This document shows positions 1 through 8,320 of a DNA stretch of 64,000 bases, piece by piece. Both the position numbers and the translations under genes were made by a program. The stretch spans positions 124,001 through 188,000 of the forward strand of contig JAUNSK010000002.1 of NCBI GenBank assembly GCA_030539275.1, given 5' to 3'. A model generated the notes under the pieces. It worked only from the letters and a program-made list of their open reading frames with translations, did not search any database and was not told the origin of the DNA. Source of the stretch: Oscillospiraceae bacterium (GTDB taxonomy: Bacteria > Bacillota > Clostridia > Oscillospirales > Ruminococcaceae). The first letter of the stretch is position 1. Every line of letters starts with the position of its first letter.

Positions 1-174
1 TGCGACTACACCAATTCCCCATATAAATGTAAAAATCATACTGTCACCAAAAATATGTCTGTTGTCAGCATAATATCCTCCCCACATAACAAACACACTT
101 ATAAATGCAAGTATTGTTTCAGGTGTAATGCATTTCTTGTTTTGTATGTATTTTTTCTTTTGTTCTTCACACAT
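1..174 (-). CDS. Small membrane protein, 3' end outside window
   Basis: An open frame of 58 codons starts at an ATG at 174 and runs off the left edge. The N-terminus is strongly basic and polar (MCEEQKKKYIQNKKC) and is followed by two hydrophobic stretches (about residues 20-34 and 46-58) that look like membrane helices. It lies downstream of, and on the same strand as, the TetR gene at 350-934, but a terminator-like hairpin separates them. I do not recognise a family; only the start of the protein is visible. Confidence 0.4.
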   Translation of the reverse strand, partial: MCEEQKKKYIQNKKCITPETILAFISVFVMWGGYYADNRHIFGDSMIFTFIWGIGVVA

Positions 175-326
175 AATATAACTCTTCTTTCTGTATGTAT
201 TTTCTGATATCTCATAACATTATCTGCTCAACTCTTCCCTGTAAAAATGAAGTTCACTCAGGTACTCCGGATGATCAGGCGCACTTCGCATCCTTCATTG
301 AACATTGTTCACTCACTAGTCATAAT

Positions 327-349
327 AAAAAGCCCTTCAAAGGACTTTT
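327..349 (-). terminator. Intrinsic terminator after the TetR gene
   Basis: AAAAAGcCCT and AGGaCTTTTT form a short hairpin with a TCAA loop directly after the stop codon of the TetR gene; the arms supply A and T tracts on both sides, so it could work in both directions. Confidence 0.55.
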
Positions 350-934
350 TTATTTTAAAAGCTTAAGCAGGTATCTCATGATGTTTTCGGATTTGCAGGT
401 TTCGGACATGTTTTTGTCGTTGAGTACAGCACTGATGCCATGGAGTACAAAGAGTGCAAGAGACTCTGTATCGTCACATGATATTACTGACTTCTCTTTC
501 AGAGCATCAAACAGTTCTTTTACATACGGCAGCATGTAATCACATATACCGCAGCTGAGCACAGTATGAAAATTTTTGTTTTCACTCTTATGGAAAAATG
601 AATGGTATTGTCCTTTTTCATCATCACCGTGCAGCGCAGCGGCATTTTTACTGAAAAAGCTTTTTAGTTCATCCGGTTCCTTTATCTTCACCGTATCCAC
701 AGACTTTAATATACGGATAAAGGGTGCACAGTAATCAGCAATATACTGAGCCGCTGCTGCATCAAACAGCTCCTGTTTCGATTCAAAGTACCTGTAGCAC
801 AATCCCGGAACTATCCCGACCTCCGCTGCAATGTCACGCATTGTTGTCTGTTCATAGCCCTTGAGTGCGAAAACTTTCATCGCCGTATCCATGATCTCCT
901 GACGTCTGACCTCCGGTGGTTTTGATATACGCAT
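350..934 (-). CDS. TetR/AcrR family transcriptional regulator
   Basis: A one-component repressor of about 194 residues, a normal TetR length. The N-terminal helix-turn-helix is clear (residues about 8-55: RRQEIMDTAMKVFALKGYEQ, then TTMRDIAAEVGIVPGLCYRYF). The C-terminal ligand domain is divergent, so the inducer cannot be read. I place the start at the ATG at 934 (MRISKPPEV) because AGGAGGTG lies 6-7 bases upstream; a GTG three codons earlier would overlap that ribosome site. A consensus promoter with a long inverted repeat lies upstream, which suggests autoregulation. The only downstream same-strand gene is the partial membrane protein at the left edge, so its targets are unknown. Confidence 0.85.
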   Translation of the reverse strand: MRISKPPEVRRQEIMDTAMKVFALKGYEQTTMRDIAAEVGIVPGLCYRYFESKQELFDAAAAQYIADYCAPFIRILKSVDTVKIKEPDELKSFFSKNAAALHGDDEKGQYHSFFHKSENKNFHTVLSCGICDYMLPYVKELFDALKEKSVISCDDTESLALFVLHGISAVLNDKNMSETCKSENIMRYLLKLLK

Positions 935-956
935 TATTTTCACCTCCTGTACTTAT

Positions 957-985
957 ATTATAGCATTTCAGTGAACATATGTCAA
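957..985 (-). promoter_or_regulatory. Sigma-70-type promoter of the TetR gene
   Basis: On the minus strand TTGACA (980-985) and TATAAT (957-962) are both perfect consensus and separated by exactly 17 bases. The start codon is about 20 bases further on. Confidence 0.8.
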
Positions 986-1005
986 TGACTTCTGTTCGCT
1001 GAAAT
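965..1005. promoter_or_regulatory. Inverted repeat, likely TetR operator
   Basis: ATTTCAGTGAACA (965-977) and TGTTCGCTGAAAT (993-1005) are 13-base inverted arms with one mismatch and a 15-base spacer. The left arm fills the spacer between -10 and -35, and the right arm lies just upstream of -35, so a bound dimer pair would block the promoter. Confidence 0.65.
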
Positions 1006-1155
1006 TAAGTGCCATATATTACTATTTATAGAATATTAATAAATAATTATATTTATATTTACTTTTATATAGTATAATATTACATATTATTTCTTCTTTT
1101 ATGAATATATCCCCGGTGCTGCCATAAATTCATAAAAATATGAGGAGTAGTAAAT

Positions 1156-2952
1156 ATGAAAAAATCAATTATTTCAATTCTGGCAGTCGCAGCCGCAGTC
1201 AGTATATCACTGAGTGATTTTACCGGCGCAGGCCAGATAAACAACAGCTCACAAAGTGCTTATACTGTAAGTGCTGCCAGTGGTGAAAGAACAAGCTATG
1301 ATTTTGTTGTGACGGCAAAATCTTTTTGTAATTCCAGTCAGAAAGATTTTGAAACAAGCCCTGTCCAGGACATTTCTGACTGTAGACTATATCTTAAGAA
1401 GTTAAACAGCACCCAAGTAAGTATTGTCGGAAGTGATCTGAAATGTTCTTCACTGACTGACCATGAGCTTGTTATCCCTGATACATACAACGGATATAAA
1501 GTCACGGAGATCGGAGAAAAAGCTTTTTCTAATTATTACGCGCACCAGAATACAGGAGGATACCTGAGGCGTGTCTATCTGCCGGATACAATAAAAAAAA
1601 TAGGTGATTATGCCTTTTCGCACTGTCATGATCTGATAAGCATCAATATGCCGGAATCTCTTGAAACAATAGGTGATCATGCATTTGACACATGTACATC
1701 TCTTAATACGATACATTTCGGCAATCAATTATCAGTAATCGGAGAGTCTGCTTTCAGTCAATGCAGCATGCTTGAAACAATTATTCTTCCACAAAGTGTC
1801 ACCGAGATAAAAAGCGAAGCTTTTAATGCATGCTGCTCGATGAAGTATTTCGTATGTAAAAATCCAGATACAAAGATCATCGGAGACTACACGATCGGTT
1901 TTAATAAAAACAGCCGGGTATCTGATTTTATAATATGGGGAAACGGCGGTAATATTCAAGACTATGCTCAACGCAGCAATATAACATACAAATCATTTCA
2001 TGATGCATCAGACAACATTCTCAGAAGAGTTTATTGTACATATCCCTGCGAAGACGACATTAAATTTACCAGCACGTATCAGGATTGTGTCTGGCTTTAC
2101 TCCAACGAAAAGTGTAATACACAATGGTGTGAAGTCGGAAATTATTTTCTTCCAGACAATTTCAGTAAGTATTATGCACATGAAAACATATATACAGCTC
2201 TTGGTTTCTCAAGTGTTTCTGATTATTACAGAAGAATGCCGTGTACAACACTGAGCTCTGGTCTGGCGTTTTTATCAGCGGCTTTTAAAAACGGAGATTT
2301 TGATATTTCAGATTTTTCAGACGGAAAATATCATTCACTTAACAGTGCATGCAACTGCTATAACACCAGTACAGCATTCAGACATTTAAAAGTTCTGGTT
2401 ACATCCTGCTGGGCAGACAGCCTCTATCTGAATTATATAAGCGATCTTTATAACTGTCCGAATAGTGTATATGATTACAGCTATGACGGCAGTGATATAA
2501 ACGACCTGAAGAGATTAACTGAATATGCAGAAATGATTACATACGGAGCAGATGCCGCAGTTCTGAATTTAAAATCAGGAACCATCGGCGCAACAGATCA
2601 CAGCGTTACATGCTTTGGTCTCGAATACAAAGCCGATGCTTTGGATGCCGATGAATCAGAATACTGGAACGGTTACGATGCCCGTCTTATCGTTTATGAT
2701 AACAACAACAGCGGATTCCGTAAATGCTCATGTATCTACATAAATCTGAGCACTGGAAACTGGCAGAATTTCAACTCAGGTAATACAGCCTACAGCAGCA
2801 GCAACGGTGATTCCTTAACACTTTCATATAACCCTGACAAAACAGTTGTTACAAAATTCGTATCCGGTAACACTGCGGGATATAATGAATATTATGATGA
2901 CATGCAATTTTATTTTGAATCAATGGGAATGAAAATTAAAAAACTATTATAA
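1156..2952 (+). CDS. Secreted LRR_5 (BspA-like) protein with papain-like C-terminal part
   Basis: A 598-residue exported protein. Residues 1 to about 41 are a signal peptide ending near VSAAS. Residues about 105-240 hold five or six BspA/TpLRR repeats of the form LPDTIKKIGDYAFSHCHDL, a surface and adhesion module common in gut clostridia. The C-terminal 330 residues resemble a papain-like cysteine peptidase: SGLAFLSAAFKNGDFDISDF looks like the nucleophile helix, TDHSVTCFGLEY the active-site His region, and RLIVYDNNNSG the Asn/Asp region. The position expected to hold the nucleophile Cys appears to be Ser (SSGLA), so activity is doubtful. GAGGAG precedes the ATG. There is no dockerin, sortase motif or membrane anchor. 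The LRR call is firm; the peptidase call is inference. Confidence 0.8.
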   Translation: MKKSIISILAVAAAVSISLSDFTGAGQINNSSQSAYTVSAASGERTSYDFVVTAKSFCNSSQKDFETSPVQDISDCRLYLKKLNSTQVSIVGSDLKCSSLTDHELVIPDTYNGYKVTEIGEKAFSNYYAHQNTGGYLRRVYLPDTIKKIGDYAFSHCHDLISINMPESLETIGDHAFDTCTSLNTIHFGNQLSVIGESAFSQCSMLETIILPQSVTEIKSEAFNACCSMKYFVCKNPDTKIIGDYTIGFNKNSRVSDFIIWGNGGNIQDYAQRSNITYKSFHDASDNILRRVYCTYPCEDDIKFTSTYQDCVWLYSNEKCNTQWCEVGNYFLPDNFSKYYAHENIYTALGFSSVSDYYRRMPCTTLSSGLAFLSAAFKNGDFDISDFSDGKYHSLNSACNCYNTSTAFRHLKVLVTSCWADSLYLNYISDLYNCPNSVYDYSYDGSDINDLKRLTEYAEMITYGADAAVLNLKSGTIGATDHSVTCFGLEYKADALDADESEYWNGYDARLIVYDNNNSGFRKCSCIYINLSTGNWQNFNSGNTAYSSSNGDSLTLSYNPDKTVVTKFVSGNTAGYNEYYDDMQFYFESMGMKIKKLL

Positions 2953-3030
2953 GATTATTAATTTATTTCAATAAAGATTTGAAAATTATACAAGGCAGCA
3001 CCGGGTATATTTTCAAGGATTACCGGCTGA

Positions 3031-3073
3031 AAATCACCTCATAAAGCACAGACTTAGCTTTATGAGGTGATTT
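3031..3073. terminator. Strong bidirectional terminator
   Basis: A perfect 17-base stem: AAATCACCTCATAAAGC (3031-3047), 9-base loop, reverse complement at 3057-3073. It lies between the LRR gene on the plus strand and the acetyltransferase gene on the minus strand, which converge on it. Confidence 0.75.
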
Positions 3074-3141
3074 CATTTGTATTGATACACTGTCAGAATA
3101 TCATTAATAAATTTTTTTCTTTATTGGGTATATAGACCTCA

Positions 3142-3621
3142 TCATATTATTTTTTCAAACAAGTAATAATGATGCCCGAACATATCCTCCTCAGCGACCT
3201 TTTCAAAGCCCGCCTTCTGATATGTTCTGACCGCCGGAATATTACAAACTGCTGCCGCTAAATGAATACTTTTGTATCCGCGCTGTATTATAACTTGTGT
3301 TAAGTAATTTACCATTATCAGTGCGAGTCCTCTTCCCTGTGCCTCGGGTGCAACTGCTACTCTGGCGATCTCACAGGCGTCTGGTGCATTTACAGTCCAG
3401 CACTTTACCATATCCATTTCGTTTTCAGGAACGATGGAAATCGCTCCTGTCAGTCTGTCATCTTCTATAAGAACGAAAATATTGTCTGTTTCAAAGTCAT
3501 GATCTATTTCCTGCGTTCCCGGATAATCCTCGTCCCATACACTAAAATCTGATCGTGATACGTCTGCGTAAAGTTTTAATATTTTTTTAAGATCTGCTGC
3601 TTCGGCATTTCTGAATTTCAT
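3142..3621 (-). CDS. GNAT family N-acetyltransferase
   Basis: 159 residues, the usual length of a single-domain GNAT enzyme that moves an acetyl group from acetyl-CoA to a small-molecule or peptide amine. The acetyl-CoA motif A is clear: IARVAVAPEAQGRGLALIMV (about residues 85-104, with the Q/R-x-x-G-x-G/A loop). The C-terminal motif AVRTYQKAGFEKV is also typical. The substrate cannot be predicted. The ribosome site in front of the ATG at 3621 is weak. It is apparently monocistronic and ends at the strong terminator at 3031-3073. Confidence 0.85.
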   Translation of the reverse strand: MKFRNAEAADLKKILKLYADVSRSDFSVWDEDYPGTQEIDHDFETDNIFVLIEDDRLTGAISIVPENEMDMVKCWTVNAPDACEIARVAVAPEAQGRGLALIMVNYLTQVIIQRGYKSIHLAAAVCNIPAVRTYQKAGFEKVAEEDMFGHHYYLFEKII

Positions 3622-3702
3622 ATTAAGTGGCTCGCTTTCTGTTTTTAGAATATTTATTGTTTGATTTTATGTTATTAATACAGTGACAGAAACATACCTG
3701 AT

Positions 3703-4596
3703 TTACGATTGCTGTCTATGTTTCTTACGTTTTATATATTTAATGATACGCCTGAAAATTATGAAAACAATTGCTGCTCCTATCAGAATAAAAGGCGTGT
3801 ATTGCAGTAACTTATTAAACATATACGGGCTTCTGAGTGTGCTTCTGATATTCTGTCGCCAGTTTTCATCAATAACGATCTGCATATCTTTCCCCGGCAA
3901 AGTATCAGATCTGTACTGATATGTACGCTCACTCAGCTTCTTGAAATCAAGATTACTGCTTTTTATAACCGGCATATCTTCATCCAGATAAAGGTTTATC
4001 GTCAGATCGGAAAAGTCCTTCCACATAGCAGCCGGTTTAAGAAAATACCTGATCTCTCCTCTCTTCGCATCAGATTTATAATCCGGATATCCGCCGAGCT
4101 GGTAAGTATAAGAAACAACTACATCACATTCTTCATCCGGTGCAAACTTCATCTCAAAGTTCACTGCATCAACTGTGTCAGAGTCTGTGTGGCCTTGAAT
4201 ATCCTCAGGATTCAGCACAGCATACTGCCAGCCTTTTGTTTTAACTTTTGTAGTGTAGTATAACGTATAGCTTTCATTTGTAAAATGTGTATCATTACCG
4301 TTTATTGTTACCTTTACACCGCTCTTTTGAATATTCGGTGAAAGAAACATTGAAGGAGTATAAATGCTCTTATCAGTAGTATTTTTCATCTTGTAAGCTG
4401 CAACTATATCAGCCTGCGAACCGATAACTTTTATATCCAGCTGCTCTGATAATACAGAAATATCATTGTTATTCTCGAGTGTTACAGAAGAACCGATTTC
4501 TGCATTTCTAGGGGCTGCCATATTAGCGTAAACATTAAGAGGAAAACACATAATTATTACAAATACCATTGTCATTATCAGACTTATCTTCTTCAT
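3703..4596 (-). CDS. Membrane-anchored exported protein of unknown function
   Basis: 297 residues with a signal peptide (1-25, ending NVYA), a large extracytoplasmic domain rich in beta-type sequence, and one C-terminal membrane helix (about residues 265-285: YTPFILIGAAIVFIIFR) followed by a basic cytoplasmic tail (RRIIKYIKRKKHRQQS). The mature N-terminus begins NMAAPRNAEIGSSV. The topology is type I. No catalytic motif is evident and I do not recognise a named family. AGAGAGGT precedes the ATG at 4596. The next genes (Syd-like and a two-helix protein) lie upstream on the same strand and may be co-transcribed. Confidence 0.6.
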   Translation of the reverse strand: MKKISLIMTMVFVIIMCFPLNVYANMAAPRNAEIGSSVTLENNNDISVLSEQLDIKVIGSQADIVAAYKMKNTTDKSIYTPSMFLSPNIQKSGVKVTINGNDTHFTNESYTLYYTTKVKTKGWQYAVLNPEDIQGHTDSDTVDAVNFEMKFAPDEECDVVVSYTYQLGGYPDYKSDAKRGEIRYFLKPAAMWKDFSDLTINLYLDEDMPVIKSSNLDFKKLSERTYQYRSDTLPGKDMQIVIDENWRQNIRSTLRSPYMFNKLLQYTPFILIGAAIVFIIFRRIIKYIKRKKHRQQS

Positions 4597-4670
4597 AACT
4601 GTACCTCTCTGTAAATCATATAATTCCGGCTGCGAATATAACTCATAAAAATGCTTAAATTTAAAAATCT

Positions 4671-5153
4671 TTATTGTTTGCTGTACTCACACTCGACATG
4701 TCTTAAAAACTCCTCCAGCGAATCCGCAAAATGCTTTGAGGTCTTTTCATCTGAAGTGACTTTTGTAACTTCACCTGTTGTGTTATTAACCATAACTTTT
4801 CCTGTTTTGGAAGTTCCGATAACAAAATACTTACTGTCTTCGTGATAATTATCTTTTCCATTTCTGAATCCTGTTGTGATTATTTCACTGAGATGATCCG
4901 ATGGCATTATATTCAGCATATAGAACCATTCATGCTCAAAAAATCCCTCAAGTTGTTCAAAATAATATGTAGAAAAGTATTCTTTAATACTCTGATGAAT
5001 AATAAAGCCAAGGCTTTTTTCTATTTTATCAAAGCTTACAGGTTCAGTCTGTTTATACGCTTTCGGCGGATCCTTGATAATAAAGTCTCTGCAACTGTAA
5101 TATAAATCTGATTGCTTTTCAAAAAAGATCTCAAAAGATTCTCTCATACTCAT
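4671..5153 (-). CDS. Syd/SUKH-superfamily protein
   Basis: 160 residues. The stretch KAYKQTEPVSFDKIEKSLGFIIHQSIKEYFSTYYF and the later FVIGTSKTGKVMVNN resemble SecY-interacting Syd (SUKH-2 clade of the SMI1/KNR4 superfamily), in which the domain binds partner proteins. In bacteria such proteins often act as immunity proteins against polymorphic toxins. No toxin is visible next to it; the neighbours are two membrane proteins. The assignment rests on pattern likeness and not on an alignment. The start at 5153 has a weak ribosome site (AGGGA, 13 bases upstream); a second ATG follows two codons later. Confidence 0.55.
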   Translation of the reverse strand: MSMRESFEIFFEKQSDLYYSCRDFIIKDPPKAYKQTEPVSFDKIEKSLGFIIHQSIKEYFSTYYFEQLEGFFEHEWFYMLNIMPSDHLSEIITTGFRNGKDNYHEDSKYFVIGTSKTGKVMVNNTTGEVTKVTSDEKTSKHFADSLEEFLRHVECEYSKQ

Positions 5154-5199
5154 AGCTTATCTCATTCCCTATATTTTGTTAATAAGAATATTCTTTAAT

Positions 5200-5814
5200 T
5201 TATTCCGTCTCACAGTATTCTAAAAATATACCTGAATGTCTGTATCTGTTTAAATGCTCCTGTACCGACAAAGGCATAAATTCCATGCGGCCGCCAGCGC
5301 TAACGAGCATTATATCCGTTACAGAACCTACAGAGGACATAGTCAGAGGAAATTCCTTTTTCTGACCTTCGTAAAATGCAGATGCATAATAGACCTCATG
5401 CTTAACATGTTTGTTATAGACAAATTTGTTGGCTGTTTCATAGACAGGGATAATACATACATCTGCCTGTGAAAGCTGAAAAACAAATCCCTTATCTCTT
5501 AAATAAAGTACTGCAGTGATCACAAAACCTGCAGCTATTGATAAAAGGACCGCTGACACTGAATATAACTTAAAACCGCCAATGCATAACAGTATAAATA
5601 CAGCAGAAAACGATGCCCATTGTATTACAGGCCTGGACAGATCAGCAGATAAGTCTCTCTTTTTAAATTCTTTTCTGAATTCCTGCAGTTCATATTCTGT
5701 TATCGGGTGCCATGGTGCATTGGTGTATCTGCTGCAAAATTGCTGCTCTCTGTCGGTCATGTTGTATGCTGTGGACCGGGATGATGCGTTATATGGGACG
5801 TTATGTTCGTTCAT
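5200..5814 (-). CDS. Two-helix membrane protein of unknown function
   Basis: 204 residues. A polar N-terminal region of about 65 residues is followed by two adjacent hydrophobic helices (about 67-85 and 88-104), a short basic turn (LRDKG) and a soluble C-terminal region of about 95 residues with several beta-type stretches. This hairpin topology puts both ends on the same side, probably the cytoplasm. I see no enzyme motif and recognise no family. It lies 46 bases upstream of the Syd-like gene on the same strand, so the two may be expressed together. Confidence 0.55.
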   Translation of the reverse strand: MNEHNVPYNASSRSTAYNMTDREQQFCSRYTNAPWHPITEYELQEFRKEFKKRDLSADLSRPVIQWASFSAVFILLCIGGFKLYSVSAVLLSIAAGFVITAVLYLRDKGFVFQLSQADVCIIPVYETANKFVYNKHVKHEVYYASAFYEGQKKEFPLTMSSVGSVTDIMLVSAGGRMEFMPLSVQEHLNRYRHSGIFLEYCETE

Positions 5815-6126
5815 AATCAGATGTCTCTTTTCTTTTGAAATAATTAATATAAAGAAAAATGGTCTGTTAATGGGTTATTATTAAATATACCTGGCTTGAG
5901 TTATATCCGAAGTATTCTGTAAGAAGAAACTCTATGCAGCAAAGTACGTATACGTTTCAAGCCGCTCAATATGTATGATATTTCTATTATATCATATTTA
6001 TAGGTTATTTGTAAATCATCTTAACTTAACGTATTCAGATTTAATTTTGATTTATAAACTCATATATTTATACTTATTATCATCTTGACCATTAGACATC
6101 TGATCAGATTTCTACGCTGTATATTT
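5815..6126. other. Intergenic stretch
   Basis: No convincing open frame on either strand. It should hold the promoter of the two-helix protein gene. The only symmetric element I see is the perfect 10-base palindrome ACGTATACGT at 5946-5955. No clear terminator for the CAAX protease gene, which ends at 6127, is visible. Confidence 0.4.
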
Positions 6127-6960
6127 TTAAGGCAGATCTCCTGCGTGTGATGTTCTTTGTATTCTGATTTTTCTCAGAAGCAAACCAATACCCAGGAAAA
6201 GAACAGTTGCTATTATTCCTGTAGTGGGATTAAACCACAGGTCGCCTTTTCCGGTAAATGTTACACAGCTGCTGACAGTAACAAGCGCAGTCGGAACAGC
6301 ATCCTCGGCCGAGTGCATTATCACACAAGGCCACACTGACCGGGTAAGCCTGTATATTTCTACATACATCACCGACCATACCATCATAAGTAAACAGCCG
6401 GTCAGTATCATCCCCGGTCTTGATATAGATTCAAAGTAAGTATCAGGCAGAAAAACAAGATAATAAGCTGCGTGCCAGAGTCCCCATACAGCACCCGAGA
6501 TTATATATATCCACCAGTCACTGAGTTTTATTTGGATAAGCTTCGGAGTTAAATATCCGCGCCACGAAAATTCTTCAAATATATTCTTTATAAATCCCGC
6601 TGCCATTGATGCCACTGCAAGCGTTATAAATCCGTTAATTGTTAAAGTACTGCTGTCAAGGCAGCCGCTAAGCTTTGCCATAAGGACACATACGATCATA
6701 ACAAGTGGATAATATCCGGCCGATAATGCATACCATTTAAGGTTTCCTTTAAAATTTGGTTTGATTCCAAGGCCTTTTTTATCACGACTTACAAGCCTCA
6801 GTATAAGTGCAGTAAGAGACGGAGAAATAAGCCAGATCCCCATTCCAAGCGAATTTCCTTCAGGCTGCTCTGTGAGTACGCTGTCAAAAAGCACCCCAAA
6901 CCATCCGCTTAAAAGAGTTACACAGATAAATATTATTATATTTCTTTTTAATGTTTTCAT
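6127..6960 (-). CDS. CPBP (CAAX/Rce1-type) intramembrane metalloprotease
   Basis: A polytopic membrane protein of 277 residues with the three signature motifs of the CPBP family: EEFSWRG (the EExxxR motif), WGLWHAAYY (FxxxH-type) and VIMHSAED (HxxxD/N-type). Family members are type II CAAX-like proteases; in bacteria some process peptides or confer bacteriocin self-immunity. I place the start at the ATG at 6960 (MKTLKRNIIIF), which has AAGGAG nine bases upstream; the longer frame to 7011 would overlap the regulator gene and lacks a good ribosome site. It follows the TetR gene by 23 bases, so the two form an operon and the protease is a likely target of that regulator. Confidence 0.85.
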   Translation of the reverse strand: MKTLKRNIIIFICVTLLSGWFGVLFDSVLTEQPEGNSLGMGIWLISPSLTALILRLVSRDKKGLGIKPNFKGNLKWYALSAGYYPLVMIVCVLMAKLSGCLDSSTLTINGFITLAVASMAAGFIKNIFEEFSWRGYLTPKLIQIKLSDWWIYIISGAVWGLWHAAYYLVFLPDTYFESISRPGMILTGCLLMMVWSVMYVEIYRLTRSVWPCVIMHSAEDAVPTALVTVSSCVTFTGKGDLWFNPTTGIIATVLFLGIGLLLRKIRIQRTSHAGDLP

Positions 6961-6983
6961 TTTGTCAATCTCCTTCACACAAG

Positions 6984-7550
6984 TTAAGACTTCAGTATCG
7001 AAATAAGCCACTCAGTTTCAGGAACAGGCATATCCGGATTTCTTGCAATGCCCTCCATTATTCCCTGCAAAGCGGTCCAGAAAGTACATGTAAGCCCAAA
7101 CGTATCACCTGTTCTGAAAATACCGCTCTCCTGACCTGTCTTTATAACCGGAACTGACTGTTCCACAAGAGTAACCTTTCCTGCTGCTTCTCTTACTCTC
7201 TCCGGGGTATTTCTGTTGTTCTGAGCGTCATCAACAAGAACAAAGAACATTGCAGTACGCCTGTCAGTTCGTACCATACAAAACAGGTCATCAACTATGT
7301 CATACAACTTTTTATACGGATCAGTTATAACCCCGCTAAAATAATCGGTTTTATCAACTCCGATCTTTACAAGCTCCATGTATAACTGTTCCTTTGTCGG
7401 AAAGTAATGAAAAATCAGACCCTCGCTTATCTTGAGTTCTCTTGCAATATCACTTGTTTTTGTTCCTGCATAACCGCACTGCACGAACAATTCCAGGCCC
7501 TTGAACATTATTTCTGCTTTGCGTGCTTTTTGCTGGTCTGCTCTGGTCAT
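6984..7550 (-). CDS. TetR/AcrR family regulator of the CPBP protease operon
   Basis: 188 residues. The N-terminal DNA-binding domain is typical (GLELFVQCGYAGTKTSDIAR, then ELKISEGLIFHYFPTKEQLY). The C-terminal domain is alpha-helical and of the usual length. A perfect promoter lies upstream, and immediately downstream of its -10 box are two tandem inverted repeats of the form TTGAGT-N4-ACTCA, the likely autoregulatory operators. The gene directly behind is the CPBP protease, so ligand-controlled expression of that protease is the simplest reading. Confidence 0.87.
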   Translation of the reverse strand: MTRADQQKARKAEIMFKGLELFVQCGYAGTKTSDIARELKISEGLIFHYFPTKEQLYMELVKIGVDKTDYFSGVITDPYKKLYDIVDDLFCMVRTDRRTAMFFVLVDDAQNNRNTPERVREAAGKVTLVEQSVPVIKTGQESGIFRTGDTFGLTCTFWTALQGIMEGIARNPDMPVPETEWLISILKS

Positions 7551-7568
7551 TTTGATGCCTCCTATTTG

Positions 7569-7599
7569 TTGAGTAAATACTCATTGAGTTAATACTCAA
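7569..7599. promoter_or_regulatory. Two tandem TetR operators
   Basis: TTGAGTAAATACTCAT (7569-7584) and TTGAGTTAATACTCAA (7584-7599) are two adjacent inverted repeats with the same half-site and a centre-to-centre distance of 15 bases. They lie between the -10 box and the start codon of the TetR gene. Confidence 0.75.
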
Positions 7600-7600
7600 T

Positions 7601-7629
7601 ATTATAGCAGTAATAATCAGGAATGTCAA
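7601..7629 (-). promoter_or_regulatory. Sigma-70-type promoter of tetR-CPBP operon
   Basis: On the minus strand TTGACA (7624-7629), 17-base spacer, TATAAT (7601-7606): both boxes are perfect consensus. Confidence 0.8.
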
Positions 7630-7685
7630 TAGATGGGAGGCGAGGAATAAATTCTAATATTGATATGTGGCTTTAATAATATAAA

Positions 7686-7720
7686 ATGGGATGTCAGATG
7701 GTGTTGATCTGACATCCCAT
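7686..7720 (-). terminator. Terminator of the HEPN-like gene
   Basis: A perfect 14-base stem, ATGGGATGTCAGAT (7686-7699) with its complement at 7707-7720 and a 7-base loop, followed on the minus strand by TTTTATATT. Confidence 0.7.
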
Positions 7721-7795
7721 GAAGGCTGGAATGTGTTGGTATTGATGATATGGGGTGAATGATAAGGTATTTGGAATATGTAGTTGGAAAAAAAT

Positions 7796-8209
7796 TTATT
7801 TCCTTATATTAAAATAAACATCTTGAAATTTATAGTGCAGCTCTTCAACTTTATATAATTCCAAAGTTAACTTGTTTGCAAAATCTTGATTTCTGACTAC
7901 TAGGTTCTTTTTTTCATCTTTTCTAAATAACACATCAAGATAGCACTGATGACACCAATAATTTCGCATTTCACGTATTTGATCCAACAGTTCATAATCC
8001 TCGTCTGATAAATAGCAAGTATTATTTTGAAGTTCTGTTTGTTTTACAAGAACAATTAAACTTCCAAGATTCTCTTTATCCAAAACTGATATGGTTTTCA
8101 ATAAACTCTTTCCACTTAGCTTTGCATATATTCGCTTTAAGTTAAATTCTATCCATTGAAAACACTCTATTATCTGACTGTGTTTTATTCGGTATTGTTC
8201 AAGTGTCAT
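7796..8209 (-). CDS. HEPN-like small protein, possible RNase/abortive-infection effector
   Basis: 137 residues, predicted almost wholly alpha-helical. It contains REMRNYWCHQCY (about residues 80-91); RNYWCH fits the R-x4-6-H catalytic motif of HEPN RNases, which cleave RNA in many toxin and defence systems. The motif is short, so chance likeness is possible. AAGGAG lies eight bases before the ATG. It is the last of three minus-strand genes (TIR-like, PLD-helicase, this one) that together look like a defence group. It has its own terminator at 7686-7720. Confidence 0.5.
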   Translation of the reverse strand: MTLEQYRIKHSQIIECFQWIEFNLKRIYAKLSGKSLLKTISVLDKENLGSLIVLVKQTELQNNTCYLSDEDYELLDQIREMRNYWCHQCYLDVLFRKDEKKNLVVRNQDFANKLTLELYKVEELHYKFQDVYFNIRK

Positions 8210-8320
8210 TATTTGGCTCCTTTCTGGCTACTACTAAAAATATAAAATCACATAGAAAATACTTTTATGATACTTACTTTATACCTCTGAATCGGTTATT
8301 TAATAATACAATTGTTCTTT

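Noticed and set aside
6961-7011. Longer start of the CPBP protease inside the TetR gene
   Set aside because: No ribosome site; the ATG at 6960 has AAGGAG at nine bases.
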